A stretch of 64,000 bases of DNA from Rhizobium herbae (GTDB lineage Bacteria; Pseudomonadota; Alphaproteobacteria; Rhizobiales; Rhizobiaceae). Of the stretch, positions 1-8,622 are shown in pieces. A program made the position numbers and the translations under genes. Positions within the stretch are counted from its first letter, which is position 1. Each line of letters begins with the position of its first letter. Where the stretch lies: positions 806,001-870,000 of the forward strand of contig NZ_JAEUAO010000001.1 in NCBI RefSeq assembly GCF_019511375.1, given 5' to 3'. The notes under the pieces are model-generated. The model was given only the letters and a program-made list of their open reading frames with translations. It made no database searches and had not been told where the DNA came from.

Positions 1-353
1 GCGCCGAGGCGCTCGATCCATTCCTGCCTGTGTGGATTACCGAGGAGCGGGTCGCGGCCCTGTATGCGCTGGAACGGCACAAGGATATGTGCGCAGTGGC
101 GGGTGCCCTGCCGTTCCAGACCCGCCGGACACTGATGTATCAGATGGCAGCGCAAGTTGCAGCGGGCGACATCGAGCGGGCGCGCAGGTTGGCACGTCAA
201 GCACTGGCGCTCGACCCTTAGCTATCAGCGGATTATATCGGAACACAGGAGCTGTTTGAGGATAAGGCGATCATTGCCGAACTGATCGAGCGCGCATGTG
301 CGGCCGGCCTGCCCCGAGCCGCGGTCGAGGTCGAGGTCCAAGAAGCATCCTGA
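1..353 (+). pseudogene. C-terminal tail of a TPR-type adenylate cyclase family protein, interrupted by an in-frame amber codon
   Basis: The frame is open at the left edge and reads through a helical, Ala/Leu/Arg-rich stretch (…LPFQTRRT…, …GDIERARRLARQALALDP) like the TPR tail of rhizobial class III cyclase/TPR proteins. A TAG at 219-221 stops it, but the same frame then continues without a shift as LSADYIGTQELFED… to a TGA at 351-353, and this extension looks like the normal end of such proteins. The gene is therefore either a pseudogene or a shortened version that lost about 43 residues. The family assignment comes from recalled sequence resemblance, not a search, and only the tail is visible. 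Confidence 0.5.
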
Positions 354-456
354 GCCGCGGAACTGTCCCGACCGTCGATGCCCTGTCAAAGTTGCTCGTG
401 GGCGCCCCTATTGCGACGGCGACCCTCCCGTCCAGCCCAATGCTTTGAATGTGAAC

Positions 457-635
457 CTAACGAGGCAAATCCGACGTCTGCTTGACCACCTGGCTCGGAA
501 CATGGGTTTTGACGTTCTGCATGCCCTTTATGCGGCTCAGATGTTCTGACTGGAAGCGCCGGTAGTCATCGATTTCCGCGGCAACGACGCCCAGGAGTCG
601 CCCAGCATCAGGTAACACTCCAGCACCTGCGGAAC
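457..635 (-). pseudogene. Remnant of an Lrp/AsnC-family transcriptional regulator
   Basis: Read on the minus strand, 635-597 encodes VPQVLECYLMLGD, which matches the 'P.VlECy…GD' strand of the Lrp/AsnC ligand-binding (RAM) domain. After a frame change near 590-600 the sequence continues as LLGVVAAEIDDYRRFQSEHL, then RIKGMQNVKT and the VVKQT ending to a TAG at 457-459. That is the usual C-terminal half of the domain. The helix-turn-helix half is not present upstream: the next bases lead into the promoter region of the divergent cyclase gene. I infer a gene fragment decayed by deletion and frameshift. The rest of the 354-712 gap shows nothing else I can name. Confidence 0.55.
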
Positions 636-712
636 TGGCGACTGATCCCTTATTTTCCCGATTGCTGCCGGTTATGGTAGGCTCCGGCACCTGAGGGGCG
701 GATGGCGTAGTC

Positions 713-2899
713 ATGACACGCGCACAGCAAGTTGGCGTCATTGTCGGTCTGGTGATCGTAGCGATCCTGACGATCCTGCGGGCGAGTGATCCGCAGCTGA
801 TGCGGCAGGCCCGCGAAGTGGCATTCGACGAGTATCAGCGCGTTGCGCCGCGGGCATTCCAGGACCTGCCGGTGCGGGTGATCGACATAGACGAAGCGTC
901 GCTGAAGGAATTCGGCCAGTGGCCATGGCCGAGGGATCGCATGGCCAGGCTGGTGGACCGGCTCTCGGAAATGGGTGCAGCGGCGATCGCCTTCGACATC
1001 CTCTTCTCCGAGCCCGATCGCCTGTCGCCACGTGCGGTCATGCGCGATGTCGTCGGCGTGGATCCCGCAATCGTTGCGCGGCTGCCGGACAATGACGAGA
1101 TCTTCGCCCGCTCGATTGCCGAAAAGCCGGTCGTGCTCGGCTTTGCGCTCTCCAACGATGGCAGCGCCCGGCCCGAGGTCAAGGCCGGCTTTGCCTTCAC
1201 GGGCGAACCGCCCTTTCATGCGCCGCCCCGCATCACCGGCGCGACGCCGATGCGGCCGCAGCTTGAGGCCAGTGCCGCCGGCATCGGCCATATCAGCCTC
1301 AATCCCGGCGATCCGTCAGCAGTGGTGCGCACCGTGCCGCTGTTGCTGAGCGACGGGCGGCAGCTCTATCCGAACCTTGCCATCGAGGCGCTGCGCGTGG
1401 CGCTCGGCGCCTCGACCTACGTGCTGGCCAATGCCCCGGATATTCCAGACACCATCACCCTGATCAGGATCGGCGATTTCGTCGTGCCGGTGACCGCCGC
1501 AGGCGCGCTCTGGCTCTATCTCACCCCCGACAGGGCCGACAGGTATGTTTCGGCGCGTCAGATACTGGCCGACAAAGGCGTGTCGCCTGAAACACGTGCG
1601 GCAGTGGAAGGCAGCATCGTCTTCGTCGGCACCTCGGCCGCGGGCCTGCAGGACATTCGCACGACCGCGCTCGGGCAGAACGTACCCGGTGTCTCGCTCC
1701 AGGCGCAGATCGTCGAGCAGATCCTCTCCGGGCGCTTTCTCTCGCGGCCGGACTGGGCCGATGGCCTCGAAATCCTGTCGATTGCCGTGGCCGGCATCCT
1801 GCTCGTCCTCCTGACCACCTTCGTCAGCCCGGCAGTCGCGCTGGTCTGCGGCCTGCTGGTCACGGCGCTTGCCCTGGCTGCCTCCTGGCTCGCCTTCCTC
1901 TACGGTGGCCTGCTCCTCGATCCGCTGGCACCGATCGTCAGCGGCTCGATCACCCATTTCGCGGCCACCGCGTTCCGCTTCCTGGTGATCGACCGGGAAC
2001 GCCGCGAGGTCCGGCTGGCCTTTGGCCACTACCTCTCCCCCTCGCTGCTTTATCGCATCGAGCACACGCAGGGCGCGCTGCGTCTCGGCGGCGACGACCG
2101 CGAACTGACGGTGATGTTCGTCGATATCCGCAACTTCACCGAGATCAGCGAACGGCTGGCGCCGACGGCCGTGGTCACATTCCTCAACACGTTTCTCGAC
2201 GCCCTCAGCGGCCACATCATCGCCAATGAAGGCACCCTCGACAAGTTCATCGGCGATTCGATCATGGCCTTCTGGAACGCGCCCGTCGATGTCGGCGACC
2301 ATGCGGCCAAGGCCGTACACGCCGCATTGGCCATGCGCGAGACGCTCGCCCGCCTCAATGCGGAGGACGCCTTCGGCTTTGGCAACGGCCAGAGGGTCGG
2401 CATCGGCATCGGCATCCATACCGGCCTTGCCTGCGTCGGCAACATGGGAGCGGAAACCCATTTCAACTATTCGGCGGTCGGCGACACGGTCAATGTCGCA
2501 GCCCGCATCGAGGCTGCCTGCAAGGATGTCTGTTTCGATATCCTCGTCTCGGAAAGCACGGCGAAGCTGGCGCCGCGATATGCACTGCTCGAGGCAGGCG
2601 CGCTCGCCCTCAAGGGCAAGAGCACGCGGACCCGCACCTTCGCCGTCGTCGGCGACGAACGTTTCGCCGCGTCGGCCGAATTCGCCGCGCTGAAGCATGT
2701 CCACGGGCGGTTGATCGACGCGCTGGCGGCACAATCGCCGGCCGCTCGCGAAATCCTGCGCGAAGCAAAAAGCCATAGCGGGGGATCGTCGGCGGATCTC
2801 GCGGAGTTCTATCGCCGCATCGCGCGCAGGGCAGACCACTTTCTCCAACGTCCCGCCGCACCGCCGCGCGTCCTTCCGGGCGGCAAGACGCTGCATTAG
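713..2899 (+). CDS. CHASE2-domain adenylate/guanylate cyclase
   Basis: The 728-residue protein has an N-terminal membrane segment (about 7-22), a large periplasmic CHASE2 sensor domain (about 35-340, with the PWPRDR motif near 72), three closely spaced membrane helices (about 352-420) and a cytoplasmic class III nucleotide cyclase domain (about 455-645). The metal-binding aspartates of the cyclase are visible in VMFVDIRNF (D471) and KFIGDS (D515), and the transition-state motif is in GDTVNVAARIE (N594, R598). It should make cAMP in response to an extracytoplasmic signal. A FecR-domain protein lies tail to tail 90 bp away, a pairing common for CHASE2 cyclases. The signal sensed is unknown, and the start codon has only a weak purine-rich leader. 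Confidence 0.92.
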   Translation: MTRAQQVGVIVGLVIVAILTILRASDPQLMRQAREVAFDEYQRVAPRAFQDLPVRVIDIDEASLKEFGQWPWPRDRMARLVDRLSEMGAAAIAFDILFSEPDRLSPRAVMRDVVGVDPAIVARLPDNDEIFARSIAEKPVVLGFALSNDGSARPEVKAGFAFTGEPPFHAPPRITGATPMRPQLEASAAGIGHISLNPGDPSAVVRTVPLLLSDGRQLYPNLAIEALRVALGASTYVLANAPDIPDTITLIRIGDFVVPVTAAGALWLYLTPDRADRYVSARQILADKGVSPETRAAVEGSIVFVGTSAAGLQDIRTTALGQNVPGVSLQAQIVEQILSGRFLSRPDWADGLEILSIAVAGILLVLLTTFVSPAVALVCGLLVTALALAASWLAFLYGGLLLDPLAPIVSGSITHFAATAFRFLVIDRERREVRLAFGHYLSPSLLYRIEHTQGALRLGGDDRELTVMFVDIRNFTEISERLAPTAVVTFLNTFLDALSGHIIANEGTLDKFIGDSIMAFWNAPVDVGDHAAKAVHAALAMRETLARLNAEDAFGFGNGQRVGIGIGIHTGLACVGNMGAETHFNYSAVGDTVNVAARIEAACKDVCFDILVSESTAKLAPRYALLEAGALALKGKSTRTRTFAVVGDERFAASAEFAALKHVHGRLIDALAAQSPAAREILREAKSHSGGSSADLAEFYRRIARRADHFLQRPAAPPRVLPGGKTLH

Positions 2900-2989
2900 C
2901 CGCCCATGGGTACCGCCGTCGGCAGCGTCAGCCCGTCTCGGCAAGATGGCAGCGTCGTCGACGGCAGATCCGCAAGGACGCCCCGCCCG

Positions 2990-4018
2990 TCACTTCCCGT
3001 TCCGGCCTTTGTTGCCGCGGTCCTTGTCCTGGCCGCGGCGATCGCCCCCCTTGCCGTCCTTGTCGCGGCCGCGATGATAGCCGTCGTCATGATCCCCGTG
3101 ATGCTGGCTGCCGTCGTCGACGCTGTGGCCGTCGCGGTCATGATGCCGGTGGCCCTTGTCGCGGTCTCGCGGCTTGTCCGGCTTCTCGTAATCGGGCTTG
3201 TCCGGCTTCTCATAGTCGGGTTTGTCAGGCTCGTCGTGATCGCGAGGCTTGTCGGGCTTGTCGTCCGGCGGGTCGTCGTCGGGTTCGACGATCGGCTTGA
3301 CGGGAGCAGCGCGTTTTGCCCTGGGTGGCGGCTTGTCCTGCGGCACCGCAAGGCTCGCAAGGCCGCAACCGCCGCCGCCGATCCCCGAAAGCCTTTGATT
3401 GCCCGAGAGAAACGGCAGCGCCCTGGTATCGCCGAGCGTCTCGAAGATGCCGCGATCGACCTTGCTGGTATCGGTCAGGCTTCCGTTGGGCTTGGCAACC
3501 ACGCAGTCGCAGCGCCGCGTCAGTTCCCTGCAGCCGCCCGGGCCGCAAAAACTGGCGGCCCCGCCCAAGAGAACGACCGCCGTCGTGCCGTCGGCACCGA
3601 TGTAGAAATCAAAGGCGGTGCCGCGAACGCCGATCGTTCCGGCTGGCGTCAATATCTCATAGGCCGCATGCTTGGAATTGCCGCTGATCCAGCGAAACGT
3701 GCCCTTGGCTGCCTTGACGGTGAGCTTCTTCACCGACCGCGAGCCATCGTAGACGAATTTGTCGATGACCACGGACGATCCCCAGCCGACGGCGAGCTTG
3801 GTGCCGTCCCGGAAGACAAACTGGCCGAGCCCGGATTTGGACGTGCGAATCCGTTCGTCCTGATAGACCGGATCGTCGACCGCAAGCTCGCCGCTCGCAC
3901 CCGTCACCGCCGTCTTGATGTGGACGGCCTTGCCGATCGATTGCGCGGCAACGGAGGGCGTTGCGGTGGCGAGCAGAACACTGAATGCGGCGAGCGCAAC
4001 CCGATCTGGAGCAAACAT
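2990..4018 (-). CDS. Secreted FecR-domain protein with a charged, His-rich tail
   Basis: The 342-residue protein begins with a signal peptide (cleavage probable after PSVAA, near 25). It continues with a FecR-type beta domain (about 35-170, including GTKLAVGWGSS and TPAGTIGVRGTAF). After about residue 230 comes a long disordered tail with tandem KPDKPDYE units, followed by a His/Asp/Gly/Arg-rich end. Such single-domain FecR proteins, without a sigma factor or TonB receptor, are exported and often sit beside CHASE2 cyclases; here the partner is the convergent cyclase gene. An inverted repeat (4021-4038) places the GGAGG ribosome-binding site in a possible hairpin just before the start. The tail may bind metals or anionic polymers, which is a guess. 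Confidence 0.85.
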   Translation of the reverse strand: MFAPDRVALAAFSVLLATATPSVAAQSIGKAVHIKTAVTGASGELAVDDPVYQDERIRTSKSGLGQFVFRDGTKLAVGWGSSVVIDKFVYDGSRSVKKLTVKAAKGTFRWISGNSKHAAYEILTPAGTIGVRGTAFDFYIGADGTTAVVLLGGAASFCGPGGCRELTRRCDCVVAKPNGSLTDTSKVDRGIFETLGDTRALPFLSGNQRLSGIGGGGCGLASLAVPQDKPPPRAKRAAPVKPIVEPDDDPPDDKPDKPRDHDEPDKPDYEKPDKPDYEKPDKPRDRDKGHRHHDRDGHSVDDGSQHHGDHDDGYHRGRDKDGKGGDRRGQDKDRGNKGRNGK

Positions 4019-4108
4019 CTCCCCCCTCCTCGAGAGGGAGGAACATTAGCATATCGTAATTTATATGTCTCGCGCGCCGGCAGACATCGATGCGGCCGCA
4101 GGCAGTGT

Positions 4109-5257
4109 CTAGGCGCCCTTCGAAAACAGCGAGGCGAGCGTCTTCTTCGGTGCGGAGAAGCCGCCCTTCATGCTGTTGACGATAACCATATGCGTGATCT
4201 CGCCGCGTTTGAAGGCCTTGAGGAAGCGCGGATATTCCTCGAAGGCGACGCAGCCGTGCGAGTCGCCCCGGTTGCGCAGGAGGTAGCTGTGGGCGAGCAG
4301 GCCGACCCGGCCATGCGGCGCAACCCCGTTGACGGGCGTCAGACGCACGGCCTCGACGCCGTGGAACAGCGCCTCGCGCATCGTCACCCTGTAGGTGCCG
4401 GGCGGCGTCGGACCCTTCATCTTGACATGGACGTAGGCGGGATTGTCGCGCATCTTGCCGATGCCGGAATGCGCCTCGAGTTTCTCGCCGTTCGGCATGT
4501 AAACAACGCCGGCCGAGATATCGTAATAGGCGACACCCTTGCGGCCGCGGAAGGTCGGGCGAACCTCGTCCCCATCGTCCATGGGAAGACCCGGCTTGGC
4601 GTAGGCAAGCTCCCTGGCCGCCGGCTTGGTACCGTCGGCAGGTTTGCGGGCGCTGTCGGCAAGGTTTCTCGGCTTGGAGAGCGGCAGCGGGCCCAGATCC
4701 GGGAGCATGCCATTCAGCGACGAGGCCGGTTCCTGCATCACCAGACTGAAGGGCTTGCCCAGGCCTTCCCTGAGCGAGACGTTTTCAACAAGCGCATTGG
4801 CCACCATGGGCGTCGAGCCGGTGATCACGTCGTCGCCCTTCGCCGCAGCCGCCTTCGCCAGCGCCAGAACCTGTGTCTTTTCGATAAAGTCGACAGGGGG
4901 CTTCGCCAGGGCAATGGCAGCAATGCTCTTTTGCGGGGCAATCCTGGAGGCCAGATGGACACGCGGCAGGACTGTGAGGCGCGAGAATTTGGCAAGCCGC
5001 ACCAGGCGCTGCTGCTGCGGGGCAGCGCGAACGATCGCATTGAGCCCCAGAGACGCTTCCAGGCGCGGACTTTTATCCGACGGCAGCGACGGTCCCATGC
5101 TTTGCATGGCCGCGAAGGTCGCAATCATCCAGACCGCCGCGGCAACACCAACACCGATAAAGGTCGCTCCGGAAACGAGAGAATACGCTTTTTTCGCGCG
5201 GTCTGCCGGTTTGCCGGATGAGGCGACATGACTGAACTTTTCGACCGCAAACGCCAT
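4109..5257 (-). CDS. Membrane-anchored DUF2778 (Tlde1-like) L,D-transpeptidase-family protein
   Basis: From the ATG at 5257 the protein has 382 residues. It has a short cytoplasmic N-terminus, one membrane helix (about residues 24-44, FIGVGVAAAVWMIATFAAM), a linker of roughly 190 residues rich in Lys/Pro/Ala, and a C-terminal DUF2778 domain. The domain carries the catalytic-type SHGC motif (…RGDSHGCVAFEEY) and an upstream glycine/arginine-rich strand. DUF2778 is related to YkuD L,D-transpeptidases and includes the Salmonella effector Tlde1, but no secretion locus is nearby. A chromosomal cell-wall role is more likely here. An upstream ATG at 5404 would add an implausible leader. The gene precedes the FecR gene on the same strand with a 90-bp gap. 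Confidence 0.8.
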   Translation of the reverse strand: MAFAVEKFSHVASSGKPADRAKKAYSLVSGATFIGVGVAAAVWMIATFAAMQSMGPSLPSDKSPRLEASLGLNAIVRAAPQQQRLVRLAKFSRLTVLPRVHLASRIAPQKSIAAIALAKPPVDFIEKTQVLALAKAAAAKGDDVITGSTPMVANALVENVSLREGLGKPFSLVMQEPASSLNGMLPDLGPLPLSKPRNLADSARKPADGTKPAARELAYAKPGLPMDDGDEVRPTFRGRKGVAYYDISAGVVYMPNGEKLEAHSGIGKMRDNPAYVHVKMKGPTPPGTYRVTMREALFHGVEAVRLTPVNGVAPHGRVGLLAHSYLLRNRGDSHGCVAFEEYPRFLKAFKRGEITHMVIVNSMKGGFSAPKKTLASLFSKGA

Positions 5258-5988
5258 GATACTCGTTACCCAAAACGCATTACACAATCCGAAGGCAACG
5301 GAACGCATTGCCGAGGAGGTCGGTCCAATGCTTGAGGGGCGCCAAACTCTGCGCTTTCCCGGGCATGCCGATCGATCAGAAGAATGACAAAGTATGGTAA
5401 CCAATTCCTTTACGCTGGCCCTCGAACGAACGAGGAGGGAGAGGCGGGAAGACGGGCAGCAGTTGCGGCATATAAAAAGGCGAAGAAGGCTACGCCCTCC
5501 CCGCCCACGACATCATGGTCCAGCGGACATGCGGTATGCATCGACAGCAGCACGGAACCCAAGATTCGAGAGGCTGCATCTGCGCCTGGTCTCAAACCTC
5601 AATTTTTGGCGATATTATGGACGCGAAGCGGTGGGCGGGTTCTTTCTCGGCCAGGACTGCATGCTTGGCCTGTGTTCCGATACGATTTGATAGAGCGCAG
5701 TCCGCAGTTTCCACTGCGTGCAAAAAGTTGTGGCAGGCTTCACGATGGCAGGTCGGCCCCTCGCCGATGAAGCGCATTCGGGGTGGTTGCGACGCCTAGA
5801 TCTGCGGTAGCCAGCGACAATCCTCCCTGAATGTGTGAAGAGCGGTGGAAATTGAGGGGAAGTAACCGGCTTGGATAAAATTGCAGCGAATTTCGGCCGA
5901 AAAAATTAAAGTGCCATGACTACGAGTTCAGGCTTATCCGCGCAAACGGACCAAACCTTTTAAGCGCCGCCCGGCAGGAATTCGCCCC
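5258..5988. other. Intergenic region without a supported gene
   Basis: These 731 bases separate the divergent DUF2778 and GGDEF genes. Several short open frames exist on both strands, but none has a convincing ribosome-binding site, a protein-like composition or a recognisable domain. The 5880-5988 part is A/T-richer and should hold the promoter of the GGDEF gene. I see no terminator or clear RNA gene. Confidence 0.6.
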
Positions 5989-7239
5989 ATGAGTTTTCTT
6001 TCCGCCATCGCCGTCATTTCCCTTGCGATAATGTTTCCCGTGCTGCTGTTGCTGCGCAAGAGCGGCGCGCCGGGCGTTGGCAGTTTCATCCTCGCCTGCG
6101 TTTTCTCGACGCTTTGCGCCGGCGCCAGCCTTGCATCGACGGCGACGCCACCCTGGTTCAACGCGGTGGTCGGATCGACGCTGATGGTCGCTGCGTCTCT
6201 GGCCGCCTTGAACGGCTTTCGCGAATTCCTCGGGCGCAGGCCGCTCGGATTGCCGCTGCTTGTCGCAACCCTTGCCTGCACGATGATTGTCCTCGGCGTC
6301 CTCAATCATCTGTTCGAAAATACGGAACCGTCTTTCGCTTTCAGTGCCGCTTTGGCAGGGCTGGTCTATCTTCTCACCGGTGTCACGATCCTGCGCCATT
6401 GGTCGGGGCAAAAAGCGATCGCCCCTTATGTGCTGTTCTGCTGGTTGTCCGCCCTCGCACTGGCCGCCCTGCACGCCATTCGGGTCATTGGCGTAGCCGC
6501 CGATCTGGGCAGCGCCATCGAACCGCAGATATGGTCAACGGCGCTCGTGGCTGCCGGACACCTGATGATTCCGCTGTTCCTGCTCGGCGTCGTCCTGCTG
6601 CTGCACGGTTGGGTGATTGCCAATCTCCGTCATTTGATCGCCCATGACGAACTGACGGGCGCCCTGTCGCGGCGGGCCTTCATGGCCGAATGCGAGCGAA
6701 TGTCCAACGCCGCCGCCGGTTTTGGCCGCCGGACCGCATTCATGCTGCTCGACCTCGACAGGTTCAAGCAGATCAACGATCAGCACGGTCACGCCGGCGG
6801 CGACGCGGCGCTTGGACACTTCACCAGAATTGTCAATCAGACACTTGCCGGCCGTGGCTTTCTGGGCCGTTTGGGCGGCGAAGAATTCGGCATCGTGCTG
6901 ACCGGAGTCGGCCGCCCGGAAGCGGTCGCCCTCGCCGAGGCGATCTGTTCAGCGGTCAGAACAACACCAGCCAGCAACGGCAAAGGCAGCGCGATACCGC
7001 TGACGGTCAGCATCGGCATTGCCATCGCCGAGCCTGGCGGCGCATTGGCCGATCTGATGATGCAGGCGGATCTCGCGCTCTACGAAGCCAAGGCGACGGG
7101 ACGCGACCGGTTGAGTATTGCCAACAGCCTGGAAGCGGCTTCCGCAGCCAGCGCCCGGGCGCTGGCCGGTGCCGCCGCGCAGATGCGGGCGGCGGCCATG
7201 GCGGTTACCTCGGCACAGCCCCTGTCGAACGTTGGCTGA
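5989..7239 (+). CDS. Membrane-bound diguanylate cyclase (GGDEF domain)
   Basis: The 416-residue protein has about six hydrophobic helices in the first 210 residues, forming an integral-membrane sensor of no named type, followed by a GGDEF domain (about 215-380). The active-site loop is GGEEF at 296-300, and the metal-binding LLDLDRFKQIND stretch lies at about 253-264. Both are intact, so c-di-GMP synthesis is expected. The RxxD allosteric inhibition site normally five residues before GGDEF is absent (the sequence there is GFLGRL), so product feedback may be lost. The Ala-rich C-terminus (after about 385) looks disordered. An AGGA ribosome-binding site precedes the ATG. It stands alone, with no phosphodiesterase next to it. 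Confidence 0.92.
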   Translation: MSFLSAIAVISLAIMFPVLLLLRKSGAPGVGSFILACVFSTLCAGASLASTATPPWFNAVVGSTLMVAASLAALNGFREFLGRRPLGLPLLVATLACTMIVLGVLNHLFENTEPSFAFSAALAGLVYLLTGVTILRHWSGQKAIAPYVLFCWLSALALAALHAIRVIGVAADLGSAIEPQIWSTALVAAGHLMIPLFLLGVVLLLHGWVIANLRHLIAHDELTGALSRRAFMAECERMSNAAAGFGRRTAFMLLDLDRFKQINDQHGHAGGDAALGHFTRIVNQTLAGRGFLGRLGGEEFGIVLTGVGRPEAVALAEAICSAVRTTPASNGKGSAIPLTVSIGIAIAEPGGALADLMMQADLALYEAKATGRDRLSIANSLEAASAASARALAGAAAQMRAAAMAVTSAQPLSNVG

Positions 7240-7309
7240 GACCCGCCATGCGGCTTGCATTGTCAAGCGGCCATACTATGTCAGGGATACCGTCTCTGGA
7301 GAACATTCG

Positions 7310-7807
7310 ATGCCGATGCTCCTTCGTCTTCTCACCGCCTGCGCGCTTATCGCGGCAAGTATCGCATCCCTGCCCGCGCAAGCCGAAACCGTCGGCGAGG
7401 TCGGCGTCGACTGGCTCGGCAACGATATCCTGATCGATGCGGTCACCGATCCGAAGGTCGCCGGCGTCACCTGCCATGTCACGTATTTCGACCGCAGCGT
7501 CATCGACCGTCTGAGAAAGGGCAATTGGTTCGAGGACCCCTCCAACAACTCGATCGCCTGCCGCCAGACCGGACCGGTGACGATCGGCGATATCGATCTC
7601 GGCCAGGAGGGCGAGGAAGTGTTTCGCGAAGGGCTGTCGCTGATCTGGAAGAAACTCGTCGTCAACCGCATCTACGACAAGAAAAACAATACACTGATCT
7701 ATCTCGCCCATTCGCGCGAATTGACCGACGGTTCCGCCAAGATGTCGATCTCGACCATACCGCTTTTCGGACAGCCGGTGACATGGAAGAACGGCGCACC
7801 GAAGTAG
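7310..7807 (+). CDS. creA: CreA family periplasmic protein
   Basis: The ATG at 7310 gives a 165-residue protein with a clear signal peptide (cleavage after SLPAQA, near 22). The CreA core follows, with VGVDWLGNDI, the paired cysteines in GVTCHVTYFDRS and NSIACRQTGP, and the GLSLIWKKLVVNRIYD stretch. CreA is a widely conserved periplasmic protein of unknown biochemical function. Upstream in-frame starts overlap the GGDEF gene and would destroy the signal peptide, so I reject them. The stop lies 6 bp from the stop of the convergent pncA gene, with no obvious terminator in between. Confidence 0.9.
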   Translation: MPMLLRLLTACALIAASIASLPAQAETVGEVGVDWLGNDILIDAVTDPKVAGVTCHVTYFDRSVIDRLRKGNWFEDPSNNSIACRQTGPVTIGDIDLGQEGEEVFREGLSLIWKKLVVNRIYDKKNNTLIYLAHSRELTDGSAKMSISTIPLFGQPVTWKNGAPK

Positions 7808-7813
7808 ACCGCG

Positions 7814-8443
7814 TCATCGCTCTGCGAGGACATCCCTGGACGTCATGATGCGCACGCCTGCAGCTGCCATTTCGGCAATTGCGGCCTGCACGCCGGCGGG
7901 ATCGATGCCGCGGCTTGCATCGGCGATGAACCGGACGTCAACGCCGGGCATCATCGCCTTGGCGTCAAGCGCAGTCGCCTTGACGCAATAATCGGTGGCC
8001 AGGCCGCAGATATCGAGCGTGCCGACGCGCGCCCGCGCGAGGTAGCCGGAGAGCCCGGTCAGCGCGGCGTGATCATTGTCGCGAAAGGCAGAGTAACTGT
8101 CGACCTCGCGGTTTTCGCCCTTGCGCTGGATGTGGTCGATGCCCGCGAAGTTCAGGCCGGGGTGGAATTGAGCATCTCGAGTGCCCTGGACGCAATGATC
8201 CGGCCACAGCATCTGCGGCTTGCCGCTCAGCGTGCCCATCTCGAAAGGCTTCTTGCCGGGGTGCTGCGAGGCAAAGCTGCCGTGATCGGCCGGGTGCCAG
8301 TCCTGCGAGGCGACGACGAGATCATACCTGCCCTCGGCGATCAGCCGGTTGGCGACCGGCACCACATCTTCGCCATGCGGGACGGCAAGGTTGCCCCCCG
8401 AGCAAAAGCCATTCTGGATATCGACGAGCAGAAGGCATTTCAC
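7814..8443 (-). CDS. pncA: Nicotinamidase (pyrazinamidase)
   Basis: The 209-residue cytoplasmic enzyme hydrolyses nicotinamide to nicotinate for NAD salvage. It has the isochorismatase-like fold: catalytic Asp in LLVDIQNGF (D8), the metal-binding region in SQDWHPADHGSFAS (Asp and two His), the catalytic Lys in the HIQRKGENREVDSYSAF stretch, and the catalytic Cys in GLATDYCVKATALDA. All key residues are present and the length is normal for the family. It is a single gene between creA and the cheW/mcp unit. Confidence 0.95.
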   Translation of the reverse strand: MKCLLLVDIQNGFCSGGNLAVPHGEDVVPVANRLIAEGRYDLVVASQDWHPADHGSFASQHPGKKPFEMGTLSGKPQMLWPDHCVQGTRDAQFHPGLNFAGIDHIQRKGENREVDSYSAFRDNDHAALTGLSGYLARARVGTLDICGLATDYCVKATALDAKAMMPGVDVRFIADASRGIDPAGVQAAIAEMAAAGVRIMTSRDVLAER

Positions 8444-8570
8444 GGCAGTCTCCTACATTGCAACAACAGGTTCGGGCAGAGAAAGGCGCCCGTATTTCGC
8501 ATCGCACAATAGACGGAGTGTCGGGAAAAACCAGCTGCTTCTGCCGATGATCAATCTACCACGAACGCAG

Positions 8571-8600
8571 CAAAACACCGCGCGGTTTCCCGCGCGGTGC
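8571..8600 (-). terminator. Rho-independent terminator after cheW
   Basis: A perfect 10-bp G/C-rich stem (8576-8585 with 8590-8599) around a 4-base loop is followed on the minus strand by TTTT. It lies 23 bp past the cheW stop and ends the mcp-cheW transcript. Confidence 0.8.
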
Positions 8601-8622
8601 CTGCCTTCTCGGCAATGACAGC

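Noticed and set aside
1316-2944. A 542-codon minus-strand open frame opposite the CHASE2 cyclase
   Set aside because: It mirrors a gene with intact cyclase motifs; such long antisense frames are common at this G+C content.
3060-3260. Tandem repeats in the FecR gene as a possible CRISPR-like or satellite array
   Set aside because: They encode in-frame KPDKPDYE protein repeats with no spacers, so they are low-complexity coding sequence.
2906-5221. A 771-codon plus-strand open frame opposite the FecR and DUF2778 genes
   Set aside because: It is a shadow of two minus-strand genes with clear domains, signal peptide and membrane anchor. Its own product is Arg/Ala-rich without recognisable motifs.
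5394-5690. A 98-codon plus-strand open frame in the 5258-5988 gap
   Set aside because: It has no ribosome-binding site, an Arg-rich and irregular composition, and no domain.
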